Assembly: GCF_009932435.1 (NCBI RefSeq)
Contig: NZ_BJOU01000018.1
Coordinates: 1-41,962 of the forward strand
Length of the DNA: 41,962 bases
From: Gordonia crocea
Lineage (GTDB): Bacteria; Actinomycetota; Actinomycetes; Mycobacteriales; Mycobacteriaceae
Reading direction: 5' to 3'
Positions 8,637-15,093 of this stretch are shown piece after piece (the stretch's first letter is position 1; each line of letters starts with the position of its first letter). A program made the translations under genes and the position numbers. The notes under the pieces are model-generated. The model searched no databases. It was given only the letters and a program-made list of their open reading frames with translations, and was not told the origin of the DNA.

Positions 8637-8671
8637 ATTATGTATCGATGACATTGAACGTTGTCAACGTT
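8637..8671 (-). promoter_or_regulatory. mmpS-mmpL promoter with palindromic operator over the -35
   Basis: A perfect palindrome AACGTTG-T-CAACGTT lies at 8657-8671. Read on the minus strand it contains a perfect -35 hexamer TTGACA (8662-8667). CATAAT at 8637-8642 is a -10 candidate at 19 bp; TACATA two bases earlier gives 17 bp. Transcription would begin near 8630, just before the GGAGG that serves GTG 8613. A repressor bound to the palindrome would block the -35. The regulator is probably a dimer of the divergent HxlR protein or an unlinked TetR protein. Confidence 0.7.
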
Positions 8672-8779
8672 TTCCGGCGAAGGTGGTGGCCGTCATTCAC
8701 TGGTGTAGGAAGTAGTGTGGATCACAGTGCCGTCCTCGGCGATGGCGGGCGGTTGCGTGGGTGGCGATACCATTGCTGC

Positions 8780-9121
8780 ATGTCAGAGCAACCAGCAATC
8801 CCCGGGCGCCCGGTCCGCGGGTCGGACAGCGGGCGGCCGGTCATGGCCGCGTTCGACCTACTCGGCCGGCGTTGGATGCTCCGGATGCTGTGGGAAATGC
8901 GGTTGGGGTCGGTCCGCTTTTCCGAGTTCCGAAACCGGATTCCAGAGGCATCGCCGACGACGATCTCCCAGCGCCTCGACGAGTTACTCGAGGCGCGCAT
9001 CATCAGCCGGACGAAGTCGGGCTATCGGCTGACCAAGCATGGTGCCGCGCTCTTGCTCGCCCTCGGACCGTTGGAGTTGTGGGCTCAATCGTGGGGGGCG
9101 CGCTTCGGCGACGACGGGTGA
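8780..9121 (+). CDS. HxlR-family winged-helix regulator
   Basis: A 113-residue DNA-binding protein of the HxlR (MarR-like) family. The family pattern is present: MAAFDLLGRRWMLRMLWEM opening the winged helix, VRFSEFRNRIPEASPTTISQRLDELLEARI as the recognition helices, and SGYRLTKHG as the wing. There is no N-terminal CxxC-type sensor, although one Cys may exist only in the untranslated upstream frame. ATG 8780 gives the normal family length. It is divergent from mmpS-mmpL with 166 bp between start codons, which makes it the first candidate for control of that operon. Its TGA stop directly touches the repeat array at 9122. Confidence 0.87.
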   Translation: MSEQPAIPGRPVRGSDSGRPVMAAFDLLGRRWMLRMLWEMRLGSVRFSEFRNRIPEASPTTISQRLDELLEARIISRTKSGYRLTKHGAALLLALGPLELWAQSWGARFGDDG

Positions 9122-9198
9122 GGGCCCAGTCGGCGAGATCGAGGGCCCAGTCGGCGGGAATGAGGGCCCAGTCGGCGGGAATGAGGGCCCAGTCGGCG
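9122..9198 (-). repeat. Stop-codon-proximal 21-bp repeat array A (4 copies)
   Basis: Four copies of the 14-bp core CGCCGACTGGGCCC (minus-strand sense) at 9122-9135, 9143-9156, 9164-9177 and 9185-9198. The 7-bp spacers read TCATTCC, TCATTCC and TCGATCT. The array begins one base after the TAA of the minus-strand thioesterase gene and, on its other side, abuts the TGA of the HxlR gene. It fills the entire gap between these convergent genes. Same family as arrays at 14888, 30891 and 34406. Confidence 0.95.
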
Positions 9199-9199
9199 A

Positions 9200-10018
9200 T
9201 TAGGAGGTCGGGAGGGGGCCGAGCCAGATCGTCGCCGCGACGATCGGATCAGCGTCGGGCTTGTGCAGGAGCAGCCAGAGCGTCAGTTCATCGCCCTCGC
9301 GCACCCGGCGAATGGTCAGCCGGGCGCCCGGCTCGATCGGGCGCAGATACTCGATGACCAGCCGGTGCGGACCCTCGATCAACTCCGGATGGGCGAGGAT
9401 CTCGTCCTCCAACACCGCCAGGTAGGCGGCGTTGTTGAGGTGCTTGAACGGGTCGTAGTCCACCGCGCGCAGGATGTGCTCGCGGTCCGGCTCGGTACCC
9501 GCCGCCGGCGCCTTCTCCGGGTTCATCGACTTCCACCGCAGCCGGTGCTCGGTGTTCATCGAGCTCAACATCTCGAAGGCCGCGTCGGACAGCCGCGTCG
9601 GCATGCCCTGGTCGTTGACCAGGATCCAGAACGCCTCGGTCTCGACGAGGCCGTCCTCGCGCGGTTCCGGGTTGAACAGATTGGTCTCGTGCTGGGCGGT
9701 CATCCGGACCCGCATGTTCGTCCACCGCGTCGAGAGGGCACCGCACCAGCGCTGCGCGGTCACCGTCGCCGGCCACGAGATCGGGCGGATCACGTCGACG
9801 ATGGTGCGGCGCACGATCCAGAACGGATCGGACTGCCAGAATTCGGTCGCCTCGATGTTGTCGTTGGCGATGTCCTGCAGATATCGCGCGATCGAATCGA
9901 GCCGGACGCGCATGTCCTGATCGATGTCACCGGTCCGCACCCGGTACTGCGCTTCGAAGTACTGCGCGGTGTCGAGCCGGTCGCCGAGGGGCTGGTGTGG
10001 GGCGGGGTTGCTGGTCAC
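9200..10018 (-). CDS. Acyl-ACP thioesterase-like double hot-dog protein
   Basis: A 272-residue protein resembling the FatA/FatB-type acyl-ACP thioesterase family, which hydrolyses acyl thioesters and consists of two tandem hot-dog domains. The first domain (about residues 15-150) has the YRVRTGDIDQDMRVRLDSIARYLQDIA opening and the IVRRTIVDVIRPISWP strand-turn region. The second (about 170-270) carries DYDPFKHLNNAAYLAVLED, the D-x-x-x-H-x-N-N active-site helix pattern. ATG 10018 is the start. It is divergent from the fprB-like gene, with a KstR-type box between them at 10070, so it may be co-regulated with sterol-linked functions. Acyl-CoA rather than acyl-ACP could be the true substrate. Confidence 0.8.
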   Translation of the reverse strand: MTSNPAPHQPLGDRLDTAQYFEAQYRVRTGDIDQDMRVRLDSIARYLQDIANDNIEATEFWQSDPFWIVRRTIVDVIRPISWPATVTAQRWCGALSTRWTNMRVRMTAQHETNLFNPEPREDGLVETEAFWILVNDQGMPTRLSDAAFEMLSSMNTEHRLRWKSMNPEKAPAAGTEPDREHILRAVDYDPFKHLNNAAYLAVLEDEILAHPELIEGPHRLVIEYLRPIEPGARLTIRRVREGDELTLWLLLHKPDADPIVAATIWLGPLPTS

Positions 10019-10069
10019 GATCTCCCTTGTGGATTGGGCGCGGATTGGTGCGCTAGAGTTGTTCTCAAA

Positions 10070-10083
10070 TAGAACAGGTTCTA
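10070..10083. promoter_or_regulatory. KstR-type operator between thioesterase and fprB-like genes
   Basis: TAGAACAGGTTCTA matches the KstR consensus TNNAACNNGTTNNA and is a perfect inverted repeat with AG at the centre. It lies 26 bp before the ATG of the ferredoxin/reductase gene and 51 bp from the start of the divergent thioesterase gene, so it could act on both. Confidence 0.7.
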
Positions 10084-10109
10084 CCTGACGATCCGCGAGG
10101 TATCACCAG

Positions 10110-11774
10110 ATGGCGCACGTTATCACCCGGCCGTGTTGCAACGATGGCAGCTGCGTAAGCGTTTGCCCGGTCAACTGTATCCACCCGACGCCGGATGAGC
10201 CGGAGTTTCTGACGGCCGAGCAGCTCTACATCGACCCGGAAACCTGCATCGATTGCGGTGCCTGCATCGATGAGTGCCCGGTCGAGGCGATCCTCCCCGA
10301 CGACCAGCTCGAGGAAAAAGACGAGCCCTACCTGCAGATCAACGCCGACTACTACAAGGACCACGAGGTGGACGGCGGACTCGTCCCGCCGAAGAAGGCC
10401 CCGCCGCTGCCGGACAAGCCGCTGCACGTCGCCATCGTCGGCGCCGGCCCGGCCGCGCTCTATGCCGCCGAGGTCCTCGTCCGCAAGCCGTCGATCACCG
10501 TCGACGTCTTCGACCGCCTGCCCACCCCGCACGGCCTGGTGCGCTTCGGCGTCGCCCCCGACCACGCGGCCACCAAGCTCGTCGAACGCGGCTACCTGTC
10601 CACCGCCAACAAGAAGAACTTCAACTACTTCCTCAACGTGCGCGTAGGCGAGCACATCAAGCACGACGAGCTCGCGCAGCGCTACCACGCGGTCATCTAC
10701 GCGGTGGGTGCGGCGACCGACAAGCGCCTGGGCATCGCGGGTGAGGACCTGTCCGGCTCGATCTCGGCCACCGAGTTCGTCGCCTGGTACAACGGCCACC
10801 CCGACTATGTCGACCTCGACGTTGACCTGTCCGCCGAGCGCGCCGTGGTCGTCGGGAACGGCAACGTCGCCCTGGACGTGGCGCGCATCCTGGCCACCGA
10901 CCCCGACGTGCTCGCCAAGACCGACATCGCCGAGCACGCGCTGGCCAAGCTGCGTGAGTCCAACATCCGCGAGGTCATCGTGCTGGGCCGCCGCGGTGTC
11001 GCGCAGGGCGCCTACACCAACAGCGAGTTCCTGGCGCTCGGCGACGTGGAGGGCCTCGACATCGTCATCGAGTCCGACGAACTGGGTCTCGACCCGATCT
11101 CGGCGGCCGCCGGCGACGAGCTGGACTCGACCATCGCCACCAAAGTCCGCCTGGCGAACGAGTTTTCGGAGCGGTCGGCCGACGGCGACCGCCGCATCGT
11201 CTTCCGCTTCCTGGCCTCGCCGGTGTCCATCAACGGCGACGACAAGGTCGAATCGGTCACCATCGTTAAGAACGCCTACGGCGACGACACCGACCGGGTG
11301 ACCGTGCACGCCACCGACGAGACGACCACCGTCGACGCCGGGCTGGTGCTGCGGTCCATCGGCTACAAGGGCCACGCCGACGCGGTGCCCGACCTGCCCT
11401 TCGATGACGAGCGCGGCATCGTCCCCAACGACGCCGGCCGGGTCCTCGACGACGGCGAGCAGATGACCGGCGTCTACGTCACCGGCTGGATCAAGCGCGG
11501 CGCCACCGGCGGCATCGGCCGCAACCGGCTGTGCGGCGAGGAGACCGCCGAAGCCGTCATCGCCGACTTCATCGAGGACAAGCTCGTCGACCCGCAGGCA
11601 TCGCGCGAGGAAATCGAGCAGCTCGTCGTGGAGCGCGGGGCACACCTCATCGACCTGGACGGATGGAAGAACATCGACGCCGCGGAGAAGGCGGCCGGAC
11701 GCGAATCCGGACGCCCGCGGATCAAGCTCACCGACGTCTCGGCGCTCGAGGCCGCAGCCGGATCGGCAGAATAG
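10110..11774 (+). CDS. fprB: Ferredoxin / ferredoxin-NADP(+) reductase fusion (FprB type)
   Basis: A 554-residue flavoprotein joining a bacterial 7Fe-type ferredoxin to an adrenodoxin-reductase-like FNR, as in mycobacterial FprB. Ferredoxin part: Cys9, Cys10, Cys15, Cys19 and Cys23 region, followed by the CIDCGACIDECP cluster motif. Reductase part: FAD-binding VAIVGAGPAALYAAE near residue 110, the family signature PTPHGLVRFGVAPDH, NADPH-binding VVVGNGNVALDVARIL near residue 247, and a C-terminal GWIKRGATGGIGRNR. It would pass electrons from NADPH to ferredoxins and P450s. The KstR-type box just upstream suggests that it supplies sterol-oxidising P450s such as those at 36702 and 38748. A glycosyltransferase gene begins 4 bp after its stop, so read-through transcription is likely. 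Confidence 0.92.
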   Translation: MAHVITRPCCNDGSCVSVCPVNCIHPTPDEPEFLTAEQLYIDPETCIDCGACIDECPVEAILPDDQLEEKDEPYLQINADYYKDHEVDGGLVPPKKAPPLPDKPLHVAIVGAGPAALYAAEVLVRKPSITVDVFDRLPTPHGLVRFGVAPDHAATKLVERGYLSTANKKNFNYFLNVRVGEHIKHDELAQRYHAVIYAVGAATDKRLGIAGEDLSGSISATEFVAWYNGHPDYVDLDVDLSAERAVVVGNGNVALDVARILATDPDVLAKTDIAEHALAKLRESNIREVIVLGRRGVAQGAYTNSEFLALGDVEGLDIVIESDELGLDPISAAAGDELDSTIATKVRLANEFSERSADGDRRIVFRFLASPVSINGDDKVESVTIVKNAYGDDTDRVTVHATDETTTVDAGLVLRSIGYKGHADAVPDLPFDDERGIVPNDAGRVLDDGEQMTGVYVTGWIKRGATGGIGRNRLCGEETAEAVIADFIEDKLVDPQASREEIEQLVVERGAHLIDLDGWKNIDAAEKAAGRESGRPRIKLTDVSALEAAAGSAE

Positions 11775-11778
11775 GCGC

Positions 11779-13077
11779 ATGCCGACCACCAGCGCCTCGG
11801 GCGCACTGCGCATCGCACTGCTGTCTTACCGGAGCAAGCCGCACTGTGGCGGGCAGGGTGTCTATGTGCGCCACCTCTCGCGCGAGCTCGCCCTGCTGGG
11901 CCACGACGTGGAGATCTTCTCCGGCCAGCCCTACCCCGAGCTCGACCAGGTGGCCATCGACGCCGGCGTGCGGATCACCAAGGTGCCCAGCCTCGACCTG
12001 TACGGCGAGCCGGAACCGTTCCGCAACCCGCGCCTGAGCGAATACCGCGACTGGATCGACGCGATCGAGGTCGCCCAGATGTGGACCGCCGCCTTCGGTG
12101 AGCCGCTCACGTTCAGCCTGCGCGTGGCGCGGCTGCTGGAGCAGCGGCGCGACGACTTCGACGTGGTGCACGACAACCAGTCCCTGGGCTACGGCCTGCT
12201 GCGGCTGCCGACGATGGGCTTCCCGCTCGTCGCGACGATCCACCACCCGATCACCCGCGACCGCGCCCTGGCCATCAAGGCGGCCAAGGGCTGGCGCAAG
12301 ATCACCGCGGCTCGCTGGCACTCGTTTTTGGCCATGCAGGGCCGGGTCGCGCGTCGGATCCCGGTGCTGCTCACCGTGTCCCGCAGCAGCGAGGTGGACA
12401 CCCGCAAAGCCTTCAAGATCCCGGTCGGGCGGATCGCGACGATCCCGCTCGGCGTCGACACCGAACTGTTCGCCCCGCCCGGGCAGGCGCAGCGAGAGTC
12501 GGCCGTCACGTCGCGCGTCCCCGGTCGGGTGGTGTGCGTCGCCAGCGCCGATGCCCCGCTCAAGGGTGTCTCCTACCTGCTGGAGGCCATCGCCAAGGTG
12601 GCCGCCGAACGCCCCGTCGACCTGACCCTGGTGTCCAAGCTCGACCCCACCGGACCGTCGGCCCGGCTCATCGAGCAGTTGTCGATCGGCGAGAGCGTCC
12701 GCGTCGTCAACGGCATCGACGACGAGGAGTTGGCCGACCTGCTGGCCAGCGCCGAGGTCGCCGTCGTGCCGTCGCTGTACGAGGGCTTCTCGTTGCCGGC
12801 GGTGGAGGCCATGAGCTGTGGCACCCCGCTGATCGCGACGCGCGCCGGGGCCATCCCGGAGGTCGTCGGTGAGGGCGACGGGGCCGGCGCCGTGCTGGTG
12901 CCGCCGCGCGACTCGGGGGCCATCGCCCAACAGTTGCTCAGGCTGCTCGACGACGAGCAGGCGCGCACCGACCTCGGGGCCGCCGCCCGGCGCCGCGTCG
13001 AGGAGAACTTCAGCTGGGCGGCGGTGGCCGCCAAGACCGTCGAGCAGTACCGCACCGCGATTGAGGGGGAGAAGTAA
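11779..13077 (+). CDS. Glycosyltransferase family 4 (GT-B fold)
   Basis: A 432-residue retaining glycosyltransferase of the GT4 type. The acceptor-domain loop CGGQGVYVRHLSREL sits near residue 20. The donor domain has VSRSSEVDTRKAFKIP followed by the IPLGVDTELF strand-loop, and EGFSLPAVEAMSCGTPLIATRAGAIPEVV, which contains the E-x7-E catalytic/donor motif. The nucleotide sugar is not predictable. ATG 11779 follows the fprB stop by 4 bp. Its TAA overlaps the ATG of the methyltransferase by one base (TAATG), so translation is coupled. The trio of glycosyltransferase, methyltransferase and toroid protein suggests synthesis of a methylated glycoconjugate or glycolipid, which is inference. Confidence 0.92.
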   Translation: MPTTSASGALRIALLSYRSKPHCGGQGVYVRHLSRELALLGHDVEIFSGQPYPELDQVAIDAGVRITKVPSLDLYGEPEPFRNPRLSEYRDWIDAIEVAQMWTAAFGEPLTFSLRVARLLEQRRDDFDVVHDNQSLGYGLLRLPTMGFPLVATIHHPITRDRALAIKAAKGWRKITAARWHSFLAMQGRVARRIPVLLTVSRSSEVDTRKAFKIPVGRIATIPLGVDTELFAPPGQAQRESAVTSRVPGRVVCVASADAPLKGVSYLLEAIAKVAAERPVDLTLVSKLDPTGPSARLIEQLSIGESVRVVNGIDDEELADLLASAEVAVVPSLYEGFSLPAVEAMSCGTPLIATRAGAIPEVVGEGDGAGAVLVPPRDSGAIAQQLLRLLDDEQARTDLGAAARRRVEENFSWAAVAAKTVEQYRTAIEGEK

Positions 13078-13790
13078 TGCTGACCGTGGATTTCGATCGG
13101 CTCGCCGTCGGGCCGGAGACCCAGGCCATCGACATCGGCGCCGGGCAGGGACGGCACTCGTTTGAGATGTTCCGCCGCGGTGCCGACGTCATCGCCTTCG
13201 ACCAGTCCGAGTCCGACATGGCCGACGTCGGCGAGATGTTCGACGCCATGATGGCCGAGAACCAGGTCCCCGCGTCGGCGAAGGCGCGCGCCGAGGTCGG
13301 TGATGCGCTGCACCTGCCGTATGCCGACGACACCTTCGACGTGGTGTTGATGTCGGAGATCCTCGAGCACGTCCCGGCCGACGAGGCCGCGATCGCCGAG
13401 ATGGTCCGCATCCTCAAGCCCGGCGGCAAGGCCGCGGTGACCGTGCCGCGGTACTGGCCGGAGAAGGTGTGCTGGGCGCTGTCGGACGAGTACCACGAGG
13501 TCGAGGGCGGGCACGTCCGCATCTACCGGGCCTCGGAGTTGGCGGCCAAGCTCGAGGCGGCGGGCCTGCTCGTCACCGGGACCGGCCACGCGCACGCGCT
13601 GCACGCGCCGTACTGGTGGATCAAGTGCGCCGTCGGCGTGGAGAACGACCGCAACCCGCTGGTCCGCGGCTACCACCAGCTGCTGGTGTGGGACATGATG
13701 TCGGCCCCGACGGTGACCCGCACCGCGGAGAAGCTGCTGAACCCGGTGATCGGCAAGTCGGTCATCCTGTACCTGGAAAAGCCTGCATAA
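13077..13790 (+). CDS. Class I SAM-dependent methyltransferase
   Basis: A 237-residue Rossmann-fold methyltransferase (methyltransferase-11/25 type). Motif I is AIDIGAGQGRHSFEM near residue 17. The acidic ribose-binding end of strand 2 is VIAFDQSE, motif II is LHLPYADDTFDVVLMSEILEHVP, and the post-motif is ILKPGGKAAVTVPRYWPEKVCW. No membrane segment. It overlaps the glycosyltransferase stop by one base and is followed 2 bp later by the next gene, so all three are one translational unit. Probably methylates a sugar or lipid acceptor made by the adjacent glycosyltransferase; a ubiquinone/menaquinone-type substrate cannot be excluded. Confidence 0.9.
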   Translation: MLTVDFDRLAVGPETQAIDIGAGQGRHSFEMFRRGADVIAFDQSESDMADVGEMFDAMMAENQVPASAKARAEVGDALHLPYADDTFDVVLMSEILEHVPADEAAIAEMVRILKPGGKAAVTVPRYWPEKVCWALSDEYHEVEGGHVRIYRASELAAKLEAAGLLVTGTGHAHALHAPYWWIKCAVGVENDRNPLVRGYHQLLVWDMMSAPTVTRTAEKLLNPVIGKSVILYLEKPA

Positions 13791-13792
13791 CG

Positions 13793-14878
13793 GTGGGCTC
13801 CCTCCCCGAGTTGCCCGGTGTCCTGAGCGCGGCACAGGTCGGCGCCACCGGTGCCGCGATCGCCGCGATGCAGGAGCGCTCCGGTGCGCTGCCGTGGTTC
13901 CCGGGCGGCAAGACCGATCCGTGGGACCACGTCGAATCGGCGATGGCGCTCTCGGTGACCGGGTTCGACGAGCAGGCCCGGGCGGCGTACCGGTGGTCGG
14001 CGCGCACGCAGCGCCCCGACGGGTCGTGGCCGATCGAGTTCCGCGGCGGCACCGTCGTCGACCCGAACATCGACAGCAACTTCTGCGCCTACCTCGCCGT
14101 CGGGGTGTGGCACCACTACCGCACCAGCGGTGACCTCGACTTCCTCGCCGAGATGTGGCCGACGGTGCGCGCCGCCATCGACCTGGTCTGCCGGTTCCAG
14201 CGCGACGACGGGGCATTCCGATGGGCCGCCGACGCGACGAGTCTCGCCATGTTCGACGAGGCGCTGCTCACCGGTAACGCCAGCATCCTGCATTCGCTGG
14301 ACTGTGCCGGGCGGATCGCCGAGACGATGGACGACGCGGACAGCGCCGAGCGCTGGGCGTCGGCGCAGGCGCGGTTGGCGCGGGCTTTCGCGTCGGCCTT
14401 CGCCGACGTCGACGGGGCGCCGGCTGGCGTCGTGCCCGGCGTCTTCGTCGCACCGTCGTCGCACTCGATGGACTGGTACTACCCGGTGCTCGGCGGTGCG
14501 GTGCGCGACGAGCGGGCGCACGCTCTGATCGACCGGCGGTGGGACGAGTTCGTCGTCGCCGGCAAGGGGATCCACTGCATCGACCACCGGCCGTGGGTGA
14601 CCGGCGCCGAGACGAGCGAACTGGCCCTGGCGCTGGAGTCGATCGGCCGCGTCGACGAGGCGGTGGCGTTGATCGACGACATCGGGCACCTGCGCGATCC
14701 CGACGGGTCGTACTGGACCGGCCTGGTCTACGCCGACGGGAAGCGCTGGCCGGTGGAGAAGAGCTGCTGGACCTCGGCCGCCGTCGTGCTCGCCGCCGAC
14801 GCGATCAGCCGCGCCTCGGCGGGCAACGGAATCTTCCGCGATGTCCGCGCGGCCGCCGAGCCCGTCGCCGCCCGCTAA
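13793..14878 (+). CDS. Alpha/alpha-toroid protein, prenyltransferase/glucoamylase-like
   Basis: A 361-residue protein that databases usually label prenyltransferase, but whose sequence is equally reminiscent of (alpha/alpha)6 glycosidases. Aromatic and acidic helix-repeat elements recur: WFPGGKTDPWDHVESAMAL, RTQRPDGSWPIEF, FCAYLAVGVWHHYRT, FQRDDGAFRWA, MDWYYPVLGG, DPDGSYWTG and EKSCWTSAAVVLAADA. There is no DDxxD prenyl-diphosphate motif, so prenyl transfer is doubtful. GTG 13793 is taken as the start because it is 2 bp after the methyltransferase stop and in frame; an ATG at 13469 would overlap that gene by over 300 bp. Linked to glycosyltransferase and methyltransferase, a glycan-processing role is a reasonable guess. 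Its stop is followed within 9 bp by repeat array B. Confidence 0.82.
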   Translation: MGSLPELPGVLSAAQVGATGAAIAAMQERSGALPWFPGGKTDPWDHVESAMALSVTGFDEQARAAYRWSARTQRPDGSWPIEFRGGTVVDPNIDSNFCAYLAVGVWHHYRTSGDLDFLAEMWPTVRAAIDLVCRFQRDDGAFRWAADATSLAMFDEALLTGNASILHSLDCAGRIAETMDDADSAERWASAQARLARAFASAFADVDGAPAGVVPGVFVAPSSHSMDWYYPVLGGAVRDERAHALIDRRWDEFVVAGKGIHCIDHRPWVTGAETSELALALESIGRVDEAVALIDDIGHLRDPDGSYWTGLVYADGKRWPVEKSCWTSAAVVLAADAISRASAGNGIFRDVRAAAEPVAAR

Positions 14879-14887
14879 CCCCGCCTT

Positions 14888-15027
14888 CGCCGACTGGGCC
14901 CGTTTTCCCGCCGACTGGGCCCTCATTCGTGCCGACTGGGCCCTCTTTCCCGTCGACTGGGCCCTCATTCCTGCCGACTGGGCCCTCATTCCTGCCGACT
15001 GGGCCCTCATTCCTGCCGACTGGGCCC
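14888..15027 (+). repeat. Stop-codon-proximal 21-bp repeat array B (7 copies)
   Basis: Seven copies of the core CGCCGACTGGGCCC starting at 14888, 14909, 14930, 14951, 14972, 14993 and 15014. First base is C or T, and copy 4 has GTCGAC in place of GCCGAC. Spacers are GTTTTCC, TCATTCG, TCTTTCC and then TCATTCC three times, so the downstream end is the most uniform. The first copy starts 9 bp after the TAA of the toroid gene and is in sense orientation. The array ends 14 bp before the KstR-type box of the next gene. Confidence 0.95.
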
Positions 15028-15041
15028 TCGCGCCGCCGGAT

Positions 15042-15055
15042 TAGAACGTGTTACA
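15042..15055. promoter_or_regulatory. KstR-type operator upstream of LLM oxidoreductase
   Basis: TAGAACGTGTTACA fits TNNAACNNGTTNNA in all eight fixed positions, though the outer arms are less symmetric than at 10070 or 25714. A wider inverted repeat, AGAAC (15043-15047) and GTTCT (15056-15060), surrounds it. It lies about 39 bp before the ATG at 15094 and 11 bp before the second operator. Confidence 0.6.
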
Positions 15056-15065
15056 GTTCTCTCAA

Positions 15066-15081
15066 CTAGACACCTGTCCAG
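15066..15081. promoter_or_regulatory. Second operator, matching the cyp51-locus TetR site
   Basis: CTAGACA-CC-TGTCCAG, an inverted repeat with one mismatch. Apart from the two central bases it is identical over 14 positions to the reverse complement of the centre of the palindrome at 36016-36037. It overlaps the first base of the ribosome site (GGAGG, 15081-15085) of the LLM oxidoreductase, so binding would block transcription near its start. Confidence 0.6.
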
Positions 15082-15093
15082 GAGGGGCGTCCG

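Noticed and set aside
8698..8729. CACTG...CAGTG inverted repeat near the HxlR promoter
   Set aside because: Only 5-bp arms with a 22-bp gap, expected by chance.
8486..8779. N-terminal extension of the HxlR protein
   Set aside because: The extension runs antisense through mmpS and its promoter; the family domain begins right after ATG 8780.
9122..9198. CRISPR array
   Set aside because: Spacers are only 7 bp, repeat among copies and arrays, and no cas genes are near.
13469..13792. Longer N-terminus for the toroid protein from ATG 13469
   Set aside because: It overlaps the methyltransferase over its functional C-terminal part in another frame and has no homology-like character.
14841..15044. 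Open frame encoding repeats of ADWALIP-type peptide
   Set aside because: It arises from a 21-bp non-coding repeat; the frame relative to the preceding stop differs between arrays, and no ribosome site or conserved start exists.
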